From Candidatus Poribacteria bacterium (GTDB lineage Bacteria; Poribacteria; WGA-4E; GCA-2687025): a stretch of DNA of 54,445 nt. Position 1 is the first letter of the stretch, and every line of letters starts with the position of its first letter. Positions 9,137-17,125 of this stretch are shown here, piece after piece. The notes under the pieces are model-generated. The model searched no databases and was not told where the DNA came from. It saw only the letters and a program-made list of their open reading frames with translations. Location of the stretch: NCBI GenBank assembly GCA_016866785.1, contig VGLH01000009.1:1-54445 (forward strand). Reading direction: 5' to 3'. The translations under genes were made by a program, and so were the position numbers.

Positions 9137-10114
9137 CTAGCTTCCGTCTTGTGTCGGAGCCGTCTGCCGCGATGCGACGGTGGACTCCATCAGGCGAATA
9201 TCGGCTCTCGCACGCTCGTCCCGGAGCCAGCCGTCCATCACGACGCGGACGCGTTCCAGCTCGAGTTTGGCGATGATCGCTGCGCGCACGTCGGCGAGCG
9301 GCTGACGGGAGGCGTCCCGACGCTCTCGCAGGACGGCGACGAGGAACCCGCCCGGAACCCGTAGCGGCGCCGTCACTCCCGACACAGGCAGTTCCGCCAC
9401 AGCATCTCCGAGAGCCGCCGGAAGATCCGAAGCGAGCTTCAGACCGCTGTCGAGCACGACACGAATCGCCAGGTCGCCGTTGACCTGTTCCGCAAGCGCC
9501 TCCGGGGTCAACTCACCCGATGCGATACGCTCGCGCAACGCGACTGCTTTCCGCTGGGCGTCTGATTCGAGACTCGTCTCGCCGTCGAACTCGACGGTGA
9601 ACTGCGCGAGGCGAAACCGCGCCGGAACGCTGAACTCCTCGGGGTGCGCGACGTAGTAGGCTTCGACGTCCGTCGGGCTCACCTCGGTGATCTGTGGTCT
9701 GAAGTTGCGCAGCTCCAACTGGACGAGCATCAGGCTGTCGCGGATCTGCTCTCTGGCGTCGTCGAGCGTCATGCCTCGACGAGCGAGGTCGTCGATGAAC
9801 TGCTGCCGGCTGGGGAACGTGCCCTGGAGCCGCTCGAGGTGCTCGGAAACGCGCTCGTCGGTCACGAACGTGAAGTTCCGCGCCTTCTGCAAGAACAGGC
9901 GCTGATCGATGAGGGAGTCCAGCACGCGCCGCCGAGCGTTGGCATCCGCTGTATCCGCGTTCTCGACGCGCATCGCCATCGCGAGGGCGCTCGCGGTGAT
10001 CGCTTCGCCGTTCACGGCGGCGACGACGTAGTCGGCGAGAACGTCCGCCGTCTGAGCCCATGCCGCTCCGACGACCAGCGATACGCTGAACGCCGCCGCG
10101 ACGAGCCGCATCAT
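9137..10114 (-). CDS. SurA-like periplasmic peptidyl-prolyl isomerase/chaperone
   Basis: 325 aa from the ATG at 10114, which overlaps the stop of the upstream barrel gene (ATGA). A signal peptide (FSVSLVVGAAWAQ) is followed by a SurA N-terminal domain: DYVVAAVNGEAITASALA, then helices with RRRVLDSLIDQRLFLQKA. A parvulin-type PPIase region follows (VEAYYVAHPEEFSVPARFRL to VPGGFLVAVLRER) with a C-terminal helix. Family role: escorts unfolded outer-membrane proteins through the periplasm. Its place among barrel and secreted-protein genes suggests service to this cluster. The PPIase core looks divergent, so catalysis is unsure. A longer reading to 10306 would overlap the upstream gene deeply and lacks a signal peptide. 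Confidence 0.85.
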   Translation of the reverse strand: MMRLVAAAFSVSLVVGAAWAQTADVLADYVVAAVNGEAITASALAMAMRVENADTADANARRRVLDSLIDQRLFLQKARNFTFVTDERVSEHLERLQGTFPSRQQFIDDLARRGMTLDDAREQIRDSLMLVQLELRNFRPQITEVSPTDVEAYYVAHPEEFSVPARFRLAQFTVEFDGETSLESDAQRKAVALRERIASGELTPEALAEQVNGDLAIRVVLDSGLKLASDLPAALGDAVAELPVSGVTAPLRVPGGFLVAVLRERRDASRQPLADVRAAIIAKLELERVRVVMDGWLRDERARADIRLMESTVASRQTAPTQDGS

Positions 10115-11769
10115 GGCAGGAGCTCCCACTGTCTGTCCACGATGCCGAACCACGTGGTCGTCGCCTTTCCGAGATCGTCCCATCGGCGCTTCACGCCCAT
10201 TCGTAGCATCGTATTCGCGCTCCGAGCGGTCGCCTGGATGGATGCGTCGTCGAGCTGCGCCCCCGAACCTGGCTCCGGAACCACCAGACCGACGCTGGCG
10301 AGGCACGTCAGAGCGTTCCGAAGCCGGATCGTCGACAGGAGCATTCCTCCCACCTGTCGCGGCAGGTCGGGTCGGCGAAGCTCCCAGCCGCGCACGCCGA
10401 ACCGGGCGCTGCCCATCGAAGTGCGCAGCGTCAACTCGACACGCCGTCGTATGCTGTTCAGGTCATCCACGTTGCCGATCTGGTTCGACCAGACCCCGCC
10501 GAGGCGTATTCTACGCACTATTGGCGACGAAAACCAGACTCGCGTGTCGATCCGCGCCGTTGCGGTCGCTAAACGCTCCTCGGACAGAAACTGACCGCCG
10601 ATCCGGGCGCGTCGAGTCGGCGCGAGCTGCCCTCTGGCGAAGATTCCTTGCCGTCCGCTCGCGTGGCTGCCCAACGGCGCGATGAATCGAACCGGAACGT
10701 GGTAGGCGTTCAGAGCCAGTCGAGCGTTGGGTCCTCTCGCGGCGAGTTCGAGCCGGGCGGCGACCTCCCCGGCGTGGGCGGCTTCGCCGCGCCATCGGAG
10801 CCCGCCGACAGCGCCGTGCGCGTCGACAGAGAACGTCCTTCGCGGGGACGGGTCGCGCCCGAGGATCGGCGTTCCCACCAAGCTGCGTTCCGACTGGACG
10901 GTCCACGCGACGGCGGCGCGGCCGGCTGGAAGCGCGAGCTCGGCGCGCGCGCCTGCCGACCGCTCCTCAAGGGCTCCATCGACGGATCGGGATCGCGCCA
11001 AGCCGGTTTGCGCAGGGCTCAACGACGCCGTTTTGGGAATGATGGATCGGAACCCGGTGAGAGCGGCGCGCTCGCTGCTCCATGTCGCCGCGACGCCCCT
11101 CTGCCGCGCCGTCGATGCGACGTTGGGCGAGATGCCGTTCGGGTAACGGCGGTTGCCGGTGTTCGCCGCCAACCCCGTGCCGAACCCGACCGAGAAGTCG
11201 CCTGCGACGGCGTGCAGCTCTGGATGCGCCCATTCGACGTATCCGCGCGTTAGGCGCGAAGGTTCCCGCTCGCGGACGACACCCATGCGTCGATCCCATC
11301 GCAGCGCCTCGGCGCCGCCGGAGGACTCGGCTGCGGCGACGGTGAATCCGGTTGCGGGAGTGGCTCGGACGAAGCCGGTCAGGACGCCTCGCTCGCCATC
11401 GGATCGGTGATCGGTGAAGCGCTGTCGGACGCGCGCCGTTCGTGGCGCATCTGACGCCTCGTAAACGAACGACGAGCTCGAATCGGGCAAGGGCTCAACC
11501 GACAGCCCATCTTGCCCCCAATCCCTCGATGGGCTGAGCGGGAGCTCCTGCATGACGCTCAGCTCATCGGGACTTGCTTCCCGCAAGCTCAACGGCAGAT
11601 CGAACCACTCGCGCAACTGGAGCCACTCCGCGAACGTTACCTCCCCCTCTTCGAGCCAGGCATCGACGTCCGACGGTTCCGATAGCACGGCGTGGTCAGG
11701 CGGTTCGTAGCCATGCAGCGGCGAGGCGATCAGGCAGAGCGCGCAAAGGGCGCGAGCCGCGCGGTTCAC
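10111..11769 (-). CDS. Large predicted outer-membrane beta-barrel with degenerate helix-hairpin-helix N-terminus
   Basis: 552 aa from a GTG at 11769 that overlaps the previous stop (GTGA). A signal peptide (ALCALCLIASPLHG) is followed at about residues 25-85 by an acidic helical region. Within it, 'LSLREASPDELSVMQELPLS' resembles one ComEA-like helix-hairpin-helix repeat but lacks the glycine of its hairpin. From about residue 100 on, the sequence is regular alternating beta-strand, Arg/Ala/Gly-rich, consistent with a 16 or more stranded barrel. Helix-hairpin-helix plus barrel proteins are known in FCB bacteria but uncharacterised. Flanked by PorV-like and SurA-like genes. No enzymatic motif seen. 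Confidence 0.78.
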   Translation of the reverse strand: MNRAARALCALCLIASPLHGYEPPDHAVLSEPSDVDAWLEEGEVTFAEWLQLREWFDLPLSLREASPDELSVMQELPLSPSRDWGQDGLSVEPLPDSSSSFVYEASDAPRTARVRQRFTDHRSDGERGVLTGFVRATPATGFTVAAAESSGGAEALRWDRRMGVVREREPSRLTRGYVEWAHPELHAVAGDFSVGFGTGLAANTGNRRYPNGISPNVASTARQRGVAATWSSERAALTGFRSIIPKTASLSPAQTGLARSRSVDGALEERSAGARAELALPAGRAAVAWTVQSERSLVGTPILGRDPSPRRTFSVDAHGAVGGLRWRGEAAHAGEVAARLELAARGPNARLALNAYHVPVRFIAPLGSHASGRQGIFARGQLAPTRRARIGGQFLSEERLATATARIDTRVWFSSPIVRRIRLGGVWSNQIGNVDDLNSIRRRVELTLRTSMGSARFGVRGWELRRPDLPRQVGGMLLSTIRLRNALTCLASVGLVVPEPGSGAQLDDASIQATARSANTMLRMGVKRRWDDLGKATTTWFGIVDRQWELLP

Positions 11770-12572
11770 GGTTGAGCGCCGATCGCGATGGAGACCGAGT
11801 GCGTAGCGGACAGCGCGGAGTGGGTCTCGACGGCGTAGACCAGCAAGAAGCCGTCTCGCCGCAGCGTGAAGCCGGTCGCCCACTGCCAGGGGTGGCTGTG
11901 GACGCCTCCGGCGAGCGTGAGCCAGTCAGCGCCGCGCCATTCGACGCCGACGGCAACGCCGCTCTCATCGCGACGGCGGTACAGGTCGGCGAATACCGTG
12001 CTGGCGTCATCGATGCGCATCTCGGTGCCGATGCGGTATTCGCGCGGCGGCGTTCCGCGAGTCGTCCGAACGCGACGCACCGAGCCTCCGAGACCGATGG
12101 TCGGCTGAACACGCGCCTGAAGCCCTACGTCGGCGCTCCAAGCTCCTCGGCGGTCATGATCCGCGACGCGATGCGAGTAGGACGACCCTCGGACTCCAGC
12201 CGACACGGCTCCAATCCGGTACGCGCCTCCGAGGCTCGCCGTGTCTTCTACGTAGAGGTCATTCCCGAAGCGATCCCACCGGCTGGAGAGCGTCGCCGTG
12301 GAGCCCACGGGCAGCACGCCGCCGACCGACTGCTCGGACAGCCCTGCGACACCGAACGGGCGGCAATAGGCGGCGTCCACCCAGGTCCCACTCGATGAAG
12401 CCGGGTTCAGCGCGCCGGAGACACGGGCGCGGGTGTCGGCAACCCCGCTCCTGCCGATGGCGATGTTCGCCGGCGCGAGGGGTTCTCGCTCGAACGATGC
12501 CAGCGCGTTGCCTGGAGCCCACGTCGCGGCGATAGCAGCCAACGCGGAGAGGGCCCAAGCTCGGTGGGTCAT
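11766..12572 (-). CDS. PorV-like predicted outer-membrane protein, divergent
   Basis: 268 aa, signal peptide ending at NALA (about residue 25). The segment ANIAIGRSGVADTRARVSGA followed by LNPAS corresponds to the PorV/UPF0164 motif in which an asparagine-proline-alanine turn closes the first hairpin. The rest is alternating beta-strand. It overlaps both neighbours by 4 bases (GTGA with the barrel downstream; ATGA with the LTD gene upstream), so the three are translated as a block. Related in pattern to the protein at 8173-9132 but clearly divergent. Function inferred from motif and context only. Confidence 0.75.
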   Translation of the reverse strand: MTHRAWALSALAAIAATWAPGNALASFEREPLAPANIAIGRSGVADTRARVSGALNPASSSGTWVDAAYCRPFGVAGLSEQSVGGVLPVGSTATLSSRWDRFGNDLYVEDTASLGGAYRIGAVSAGVRGSSYSHRVADHDRRGAWSADVGLQARVQPTIGLGGSVRRVRTTRGTPPREYRIGTEMRIDDASTVFADLYRRRDESGVAVGVEWRGADWLTLAGGVHSHPWQWATGFTLRRDGFLLVYAVETHSALSATHSVSIAIGAQP

Positions 12573-13930
12573 GGCTCGGAGACGACAATCGCCAGCGCAG
12601 CCGCGCGAGGACGGTTCTCAGACACGGCGAGCAGTTGGATGATGTAGATGCCCGTGGGAACCGACTCGCCGGCGTCGTTCTTGCCATTCCACTCCATCGA
12701 CTGCCTGCCGGAGTAGGGAGATTCCGACGCGAGGACGCGCACCAGCACCCCGGCGCTGTTGAAGATACGGAGCGTCACGGTCGACGAGATGGGCGCTTCG
12801 TAGCGGATGGCGAGAGCCCCGTGCGACGGGTCGAACGGGTTCGGAGAGGCGTCCAGCACCGGTCGTTCGCCGGTGTCATGGCGGACGCTGTTCTCGAGAC
12901 CGGGCGTCGATCCCGCCTGCGAGACCGAGAGCCGCCAGTTGTCGAGGCGAGCGGAGTCGTCACCCGGTTCGCGTCTCTCGAGCGACTGTCCGGGCGTGAC
13001 ATCGAGCGAGCCGTAGGTCATCGTGTCGATGCTCGTGCTGTCTCCCGCGTTCACCGCGACGGTATCGCCCGTGTCGTTGAGCGTTGGCAGCGCGATTTCG
13101 AGGACGACGGTGTCGAGAGGCAGGTTCGGGTGCGCGGTTCTGAGCTCGTCGGCGCTGCGCGTCAGGAGGATGTACGCCTTTGCCGGGAACACGGCGGACG
13201 GAATCTCGACGGGCAGGTTCCGCGCGTCCGAGATGGTCCAGCCCTGCATGAGAACCGGCACATCGCCGCCGTTGTGGAGCTCGACCCACTCCGGCGCATC
13301 GGTCTTGGGTCGGAACATGATCTCGTTGACGACGACGATTCCGGCAGCGGGAGGCTGGGGCTGAGCGGACGGCTTGGGCTTCGGCGGACTCGTCTCGCGA
13401 CCGATGGTGGTTCCGGTCGCGTCGGTCGAGAGTTGCCAGTTCTCCGGCGCGTCTGCCGCCCAGATGTTGATTCGCTCGAACGAAACGCCGCTCCGCGCCG
13501 CGGTGGGAGGCGTAAACGTGTCTTGGAGCGTGCCGTTCGCGTCAAACAGCCGGATCGGGTCCGTCGTCGAGAGCCCGTTCCCGATGGAGGCGTTCGTCGG
13601 CTTCAGGCGTAGCGTTCCGTCGGGGATTGCGTACTGGTTGTCGTAGTCCGGGTCGAGAATGACCGCGAAGGAATGGGGAGCCAGTTCCGCGGAGTCCGTG
13701 GCGACGAATGGGACGAGAACGTCTTTGGCGTCGCGGTCGGCGATCTGCCAGCCCTTGAGGTCGACGGGTTCGTCGCCGGGGTTGAAGAGCTCGACGAACT
13801 CGCCGGCTTTTTGCCCTCCCTGCGCCTCATTCGGGTTCGCCATCACCTCGGTGACGACGACGCTTCCGGCGTGGATGGGTTCCACCGCCAGCAGCAACAG
13901 AACGCACAGCGCGACGGCGGTCCGGCTCAT
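12569..13930 (-). CDS. Secreted protein with two lamin-tail domains and FlgD-like C-terminal domain
   Basis: 453 aa. The ATG at 13930 was chosen because AGAGGAA lies 5 bases upstream and a signal peptide (MSRTAVALCVLLLLAVEPIHA) follows directly. Two LTD (lamin-tail) Ig-like domains: about 22-150 (VVVTEVMANPNE, GEFVELFNPGDEPVDLKGW) and 185-310 (VVVNEIMFRPKT, PEWVELHNGGDVPVLMQGW). A Pro/Lys-rich linker separates them. The C-terminal 90 residues are a FlgD Ig-like tail (ASPNPFDPSHGALAIRY, LRIFNSAGVLVRVL, W-NGKNDAGESVPTGIYIIQL). LTD proteins are usually surface-bound or secreted. The tail pairs it with the FN3 protein at 6775-8154 as a probable client of the same export route. Confidence 0.87.
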   Translation of the reverse strand: MSRTAVALCVLLLLAVEPIHAGSVVVTEVMANPNEAQGGQKAGEFVELFNPGDEPVDLKGWQIADRDAKDVLVPFVATDSAELAPHSFAVILDPDYDNQYAIPDGTLRLKPTNASIGNGLSTTDPIRLFDANGTLQDTFTPPTAARSGVSFERINIWAADAPENWQLSTDATGTTIGRETSPPKPKPSAQPQPPAAGIVVVNEIMFRPKTDAPEWVELHNGGDVPVLMQGWTISDARNLPVEIPSAVFPAKAYILLTRSADELRTAHPNLPLDTVVLEIALPTLNDTGDTVAVNAGDSTSIDTMTYGSLDVTPGQSLERREPGDDSARLDNWRLSVSQAGSTPGLENSVRHDTGERPVLDASPNPFDPSHGALAIRYEAPISSTVTLRIFNSAGVLVRVLASESPYSGRQSMEWNGKNDAGESVPTGIYIIQLLAVSENRPRAAALAIVVSEP

Positions 13931-13949
13931 GGGTTCCTCTGCGACGGGC

Positions 13950-14729
13950 TCACTTCTGGAGTGACCTGGGCTTCCCCAGGATGACCGATGCCACGATGCC
14001 TTGTCGCACAGACCTGTCGTCGGCACGGAGGTGGAACGCCGAATGCGGCGCCAGAGGCGGACGCCCATGTGGTTCCGTATCCTGGCGGGTCGCTGGGGTC
14101 TCCGGAGTCTGCCCAGTTAGTGGGTCCCCTGCGAGGACATCATGCGTGCCATCGAGATGGAACCAGATCGCGTGAACGCGCACGGAGGAGCCATAGCGCT
14201 CGCGGAGCTGCCCAGCGGCGTCGAGAACACCGCCACGTGTCGTTCCAGCGAGACAGTCATCGTGGCCCGTCAAGACGATGTCTCGTACCTCGTGGCGCGT
14301 GAACGCGATGGCTACCTCGTCTTGGTAGTCGTCGAGGAAGCCCGCGCCGCCAGCGACAGACACTCTATCGAAGTGCCCGTAGGTGATACCGGACTTGGCA
14401 CGGAATGACTCGACCATCTGCTGGATCCGAGGATCGATGCAGTGCACCAGGCAGACCTTCGACCCGGTGAGGTCAGCTCTTCCGTGAGCGGTTGCCGTAC
14501 TTGGTGCGGCGTCCGCCCGCATGAACACGCGCGGCATGGGCTGAATGCGCTCCGATGGGCGTTCCGTCCGGCTGTTGGACCAGTCGTCAATAGGCGGTTG
14601 TTCGGGAACGGATTCTGGTGTCGGCGCATCCCGGTTTCTGCGCTCGGAGAGCTGCCGAAACGCCCACACTCCCAAGCCGATGGCGACCCAGATCAACGTC
14701 GTGATGAGTTCTTGACTGCGTTCGCCCAC
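13950..14729 (-). CDS. Membrane-anchored beta-carbonic anhydrase-like protein
   Basis: 259 aa from a GTG at 14729, 2 bases after the upstream stop; no better start with the N-terminal helix exists. One membrane helix (about 9-24, ITTLIWVAIGLGVWAF) leads to a Pro-rich linker and a domain with the beta-class carbonic anhydrase site: C97-x-D99-x-R101 (HCIDPR) and H156-x-x-C159 (GHDDC), giving zinc ligands Cys/His/Cys and the Asp-Arg dyad. Known family reaction: CO2 plus water to bicarbonate and a proton. Beta-CAs are normally soluble. The topology (catalytic domain inside or outside) is uncertain. The domain is short (about 150 residues), like the clade D type. It sits in an envelope cluster. 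Confidence 0.75.
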   Translation of the reverse strand: MGERSQELITTLIWVAIGLGVWAFRQLSERRNRDAPTPESVPEQPPIDDWSNSRTERPSERIQPMPRVFMRADAAPSTATAHGRADLTGSKVCLVHCIDPRIQQMVESFRAKSGITYGHFDRVSVAGGAGFLDDYQDEVAIAFTRHEVRDIVLTGHDDCLAGTTRGGVLDAAGQLRERYGSSVRVHAIWFHLDGTHDVLAGDPLTGQTPETPATRQDTEPHGRPPLAPHSAFHLRADDRSVRQGIVASVILGKPRSLQK

Positions 14730-14731
14730 GT

Positions 14732-15124
14732 CTAAGATGCCTTGAAGTTGATCGTGATGACGTCCGACAGCGTGGAACCATCCTCCGCCACGATGCGGAG
14801 GATGGTCAGCGTGTAGGGGCGTCCGGGAACCAGCGGCTTCTCCGGCTTGACGAACGCGGTGCGAGTCGCGGCGTCGTACTGGACGTCCACGGTCATTCCG
14901 ACGATACGGAGACCATCTCGCACCGAGGTGAGTGTCACCGGTTTGCTGAACCGCACGCGGAGCGGCTCGGACGCGACCCAGTCGTCCCCGTCGGCGGGAG
15001 AGGTCGAGAGCACCGTCAGTGGAGTCGCGCGGTCGTCCTCGACATCGCTGTCGGTCGTACACCCGCTGAGCACGACGACTGCTGCGAGCAAGGGGAACGC
15101 CATGAGCGAGGCGGCGCGGCGCAT
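14732..15124 (-). CDS. Lipoprotein with bacterial Ig-like (Big_5) domain
   Basis: 130 aa from the ATG at 15124, with AGGAA about 8 bases upstream. The signal (MRRAASLMAFPLLAAVVVLSGC) ends in a clear lipobox, LSGC. The mature part is one SbsA/Big_5 Ig-like domain: LTVLSTSPADGDDWVASEPL, VRFSKPV, then VRDGLRIVGM and PGRPYTLTIL. Such domains are structural and bind other surface proteins or polysaccharide. It is followed 2 bases later by the membrane-anchored carbonic anhydrase-like gene. No enzymatic feature. Confidence 0.82.
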   Translation of the reverse strand: MRRAASLMAFPLLAAVVVLSGCTTDSDVEDDRATPLTVLSTSPADGDDWVASEPLRVRFSKPVTLTSVRDGLRIVGMTVDVQYDAATRTAFVKPEKPLVPGRPYTLTILRIVAEDGSTLSDVITINFKAS

Positions 15125-15134
15125 CCGTCGGTTC

Positions 15135-16136
15135 CTAGCCGGAGAATCGACCATAGCTCCGACGATCTCCGCTCTCATCGCCTCCGGCGGCGATTGCCTG
15201 GCGCATGTCCGTGTCCGCCATCAGGTTCCGCAGCGAGTAGTAGTCGCGGATACCGAGCCGCCCCGAACGGAACGCTTCGGCGATTGCCAAGGGAACCTCG
15301 GCTTCCGCTTCGACGAGGTCGGCGTTCTTCTCCTCGACGACGGCTCTCATCTCCTGTTCCTGAGCCTGGGCGATCGCTCGTCGTTCCTCCGCCTTGGCGC
15401 GGGCGATCTTGAGCTCCGCCTCGGCGCGGTCGCGCTGGAGCTTCGCGCCGATATTGTCGCCCACGTCGACGTCGGCGATGTCGATGGAGAGAATCTCAAA
15501 CGCCGTTCCCGTCGCGAGCCCCGCGTTGAGGACGGTTCGCGAGATGCTCTCCGGGCTCTCCTGGACTTCCGCGTGTGTCTCCGAGGAACCGATGGTCGTG
15601 ATGATGCCCTGTCCGACGCGGGCGATGACGGTGGCTTCCCCGGCTCCCCCGACGAGCCGGTCGATGTTCGCCCGAACCGTGACGCGCGCCGTCACGACGA
15701 GTTGGATGCCGTTCTTGGCGACGGCGACGATCTTGGGCGTCTCGATGACCTTCGGCGTGATCGACATGCTGACGGCTTCGAGCACGTCTCTGCCCGCCAG
15801 GTCGATGGCGGCGGCGCGTTCGAACTCCAGTGGGATGTGCGCCTTGTCCGCTTCGATGAGCGCCTGGACGACCCGCTCGACTTTGCCGCCGGCGAGGAAG
15901 TGCGCTTCGAGGCTCGGCAGCGCGAGGGACAAGCCCGCCTTCGTCGCGGCGATCAGCGGATCGACGACGACGCGGGGCGGGACGCGCCGCAGCTTCATCG
16001 CGACCAGATCGCCGAAGATGCGGACGTGCACACCTGCCGCGCGCGCCGCGACCCACAGCCCGATGGGAACCATCCAACTGAGCGCGACGACGAACGCGAC
16101 CACCAGCACGATGACGACGGCTGAAAACTGGAACAT
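15135..16136 (-). CDS. floA: Flotillin-like protein FloA, copy 2
   Basis: 333 aa. N-terminal membrane hairpin ([25 protein letters not shown]), an SPFH-type core with the FloA hallmarks [46 protein letters not shown] and GRDVLEAVS, then an Ala/Glu-rich coiled coil (about 230-290). FloA oligomers organise membrane microdomains and affect fluidity. It is the third gene after NfeD, the usual FloA partner, and the second FloA copy in a row; the copies share most core motifs but differ in the C-terminal tail, here ending [10 protein letters not shown]. Probably co-transcribed from the promoter at 18706-18734. Confidence 0.92.
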   Translation of the reverse strand: MFQFSAVVIVLVVAFVVALSWMVPIGLWVAARAAGVHVRIFGDLVAMKLRRVPPRVVVDPLIAATKAGLSLALPSLEAHFLAGGKVERVVQALIEADKAHIPLEFERAAAIDLAGRDVLEAVSMSITPKVIETPKIVAVAKNGIQLVVTARVTVRANIDRLVGGAGEATVIARVGQGIITTIGSSETHAEVQESPESISRTVLNAGLATGTAFEILSIDIADVDVGDNIGAKLQRDRAEAELKIARAKAEERRAIAQAQEQEMRAVVEEKNADLVEAEAEVPLAIAEAFRSGRLGIRDYYSLRNLMADTDMRQAIAAGGDESGDRRSYGRFSG

Positions 16137-16183
16137 GGGTACTCCGATGGGCGTTGCGTGGGCGTTGCGCTCGCGCAGGGACG

Positions 16184-17113
16184 CTAGGACGCTTCGGCGC
16201 CTCCGGCGATGTTGCCGGCTCGGAACGCCTCGGCGAGCGCTCGCGGCACGCTGGCTTCCGCCTCGACGACGTGCGCCTGCATCTCTTGCACGCGCGCCTT
16301 CATCTCCTGCTCACGGGCGCGCGCCATGGCGGCGCGTTCCTCCGCCTTGGCTTGGAACACAACGAGATCGGCTTCCGCCTGCTCCGCCGCCAGTCGAGCG
16401 CCGATGTTCTCGCCGACGTCCACGTCGGCGATGTCGATGGAGAGGATCTCGAACGCGGTGCCGGCGTCCAGCCCTCTGGCGAGGACCTTCTGCGAGATGA
16501 TGTCGGGGTTCTCCAAGACCTCTTTGTAGTCCTGAGCTGAACCGATGGCGGAGACGATGCCCTCTCCGACGCGCGCCAGGATGGTCTCTTCGCCTGCGCC
16601 GCCGACGAGTCGTTCGATATTCGCTCGAACCGTGACGCGCGCTGTCGCCTTGAGCTGCACGCCGTCGCGGGCGACCGCCCAGACGACGGGCGTCGAGATG
16701 ACGCGCGGGTTCACGCTGACCTGCACCGCCTCGAAGACGTCGCGGCCCGCGAGGTCGATGGCAGTCGCCCGCTCGAAGCTGAGCTCGATCCCTGCCTTGT
16801 CGGCGGCGATCAGGGAGTTGATGACACGCGCGACGTCGCCTCGCGCGAGATAGTGACCTTCGAGCTTAGAGATGTTGACGCCATGGCGGGACGTGATGCC
16901 CGCCTTCGTCGCGTTGATCATGGGCCCGATGATCCGGGGCGGCGACACACGCCTGAGGCGCATCCCGACCAGATCGCCGATCAGGCGCACTCGGACACCG
17001 GCGAACAGGGCGGATATCCACAACCCCATCGGGACGAAGTAGAAGAGCAGGAACAGGAAGAGGATTCCGCCGAAGACGACGAGGATCGTCAGGAACGCGA
17101 TGGAGTCGCCCAT
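16184..17113 (-). CDS. floA: Flotillin-like protein FloA, copy 1
   Basis: 309 aa, near the family's usual ~330. N-terminal hydrophobic stretch ([23 protein letters not shown] shortened to about residues 5-30), SPFH core ([56 protein letters not shown]), then an Ala/Glu/Met coiled coil with repeated EEQ-type heptads to about 290. Starts 12 bases after NfeD ends. Membrane-microdomain scaffold by family knowledge. The adjacent second FloA suggests the two may form mixed or separate assemblies. Confidence 0.92.
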   Translation of the reverse strand: MGDSIAFLTILVVFGGILFLFLLFYFVPMGLWISALFAGVRVRLIGDLVGMRLRRVSPPRIIGPMINATKAGITSRHGVNISKLEGHYLARGDVARVINSLIAADKAGIELSFERATAIDLAGRDVFEAVQVSVNPRVISTPVVWAVARDGVQLKATARVTVRANIERLVGGAGEETILARVGEGIVSAIGSAQDYKEVLENPDIISQKVLARGLDAGTAFEILSIDIADVDVGENIGARLAAEQAEADLVVFQAKAEERAAMARAREQEMKARVQEMQAHVVEAEASVPRALAEAFRAGNIAGGAEAS

Positions 17114-17125
17114 GGGAGCTCCTGG

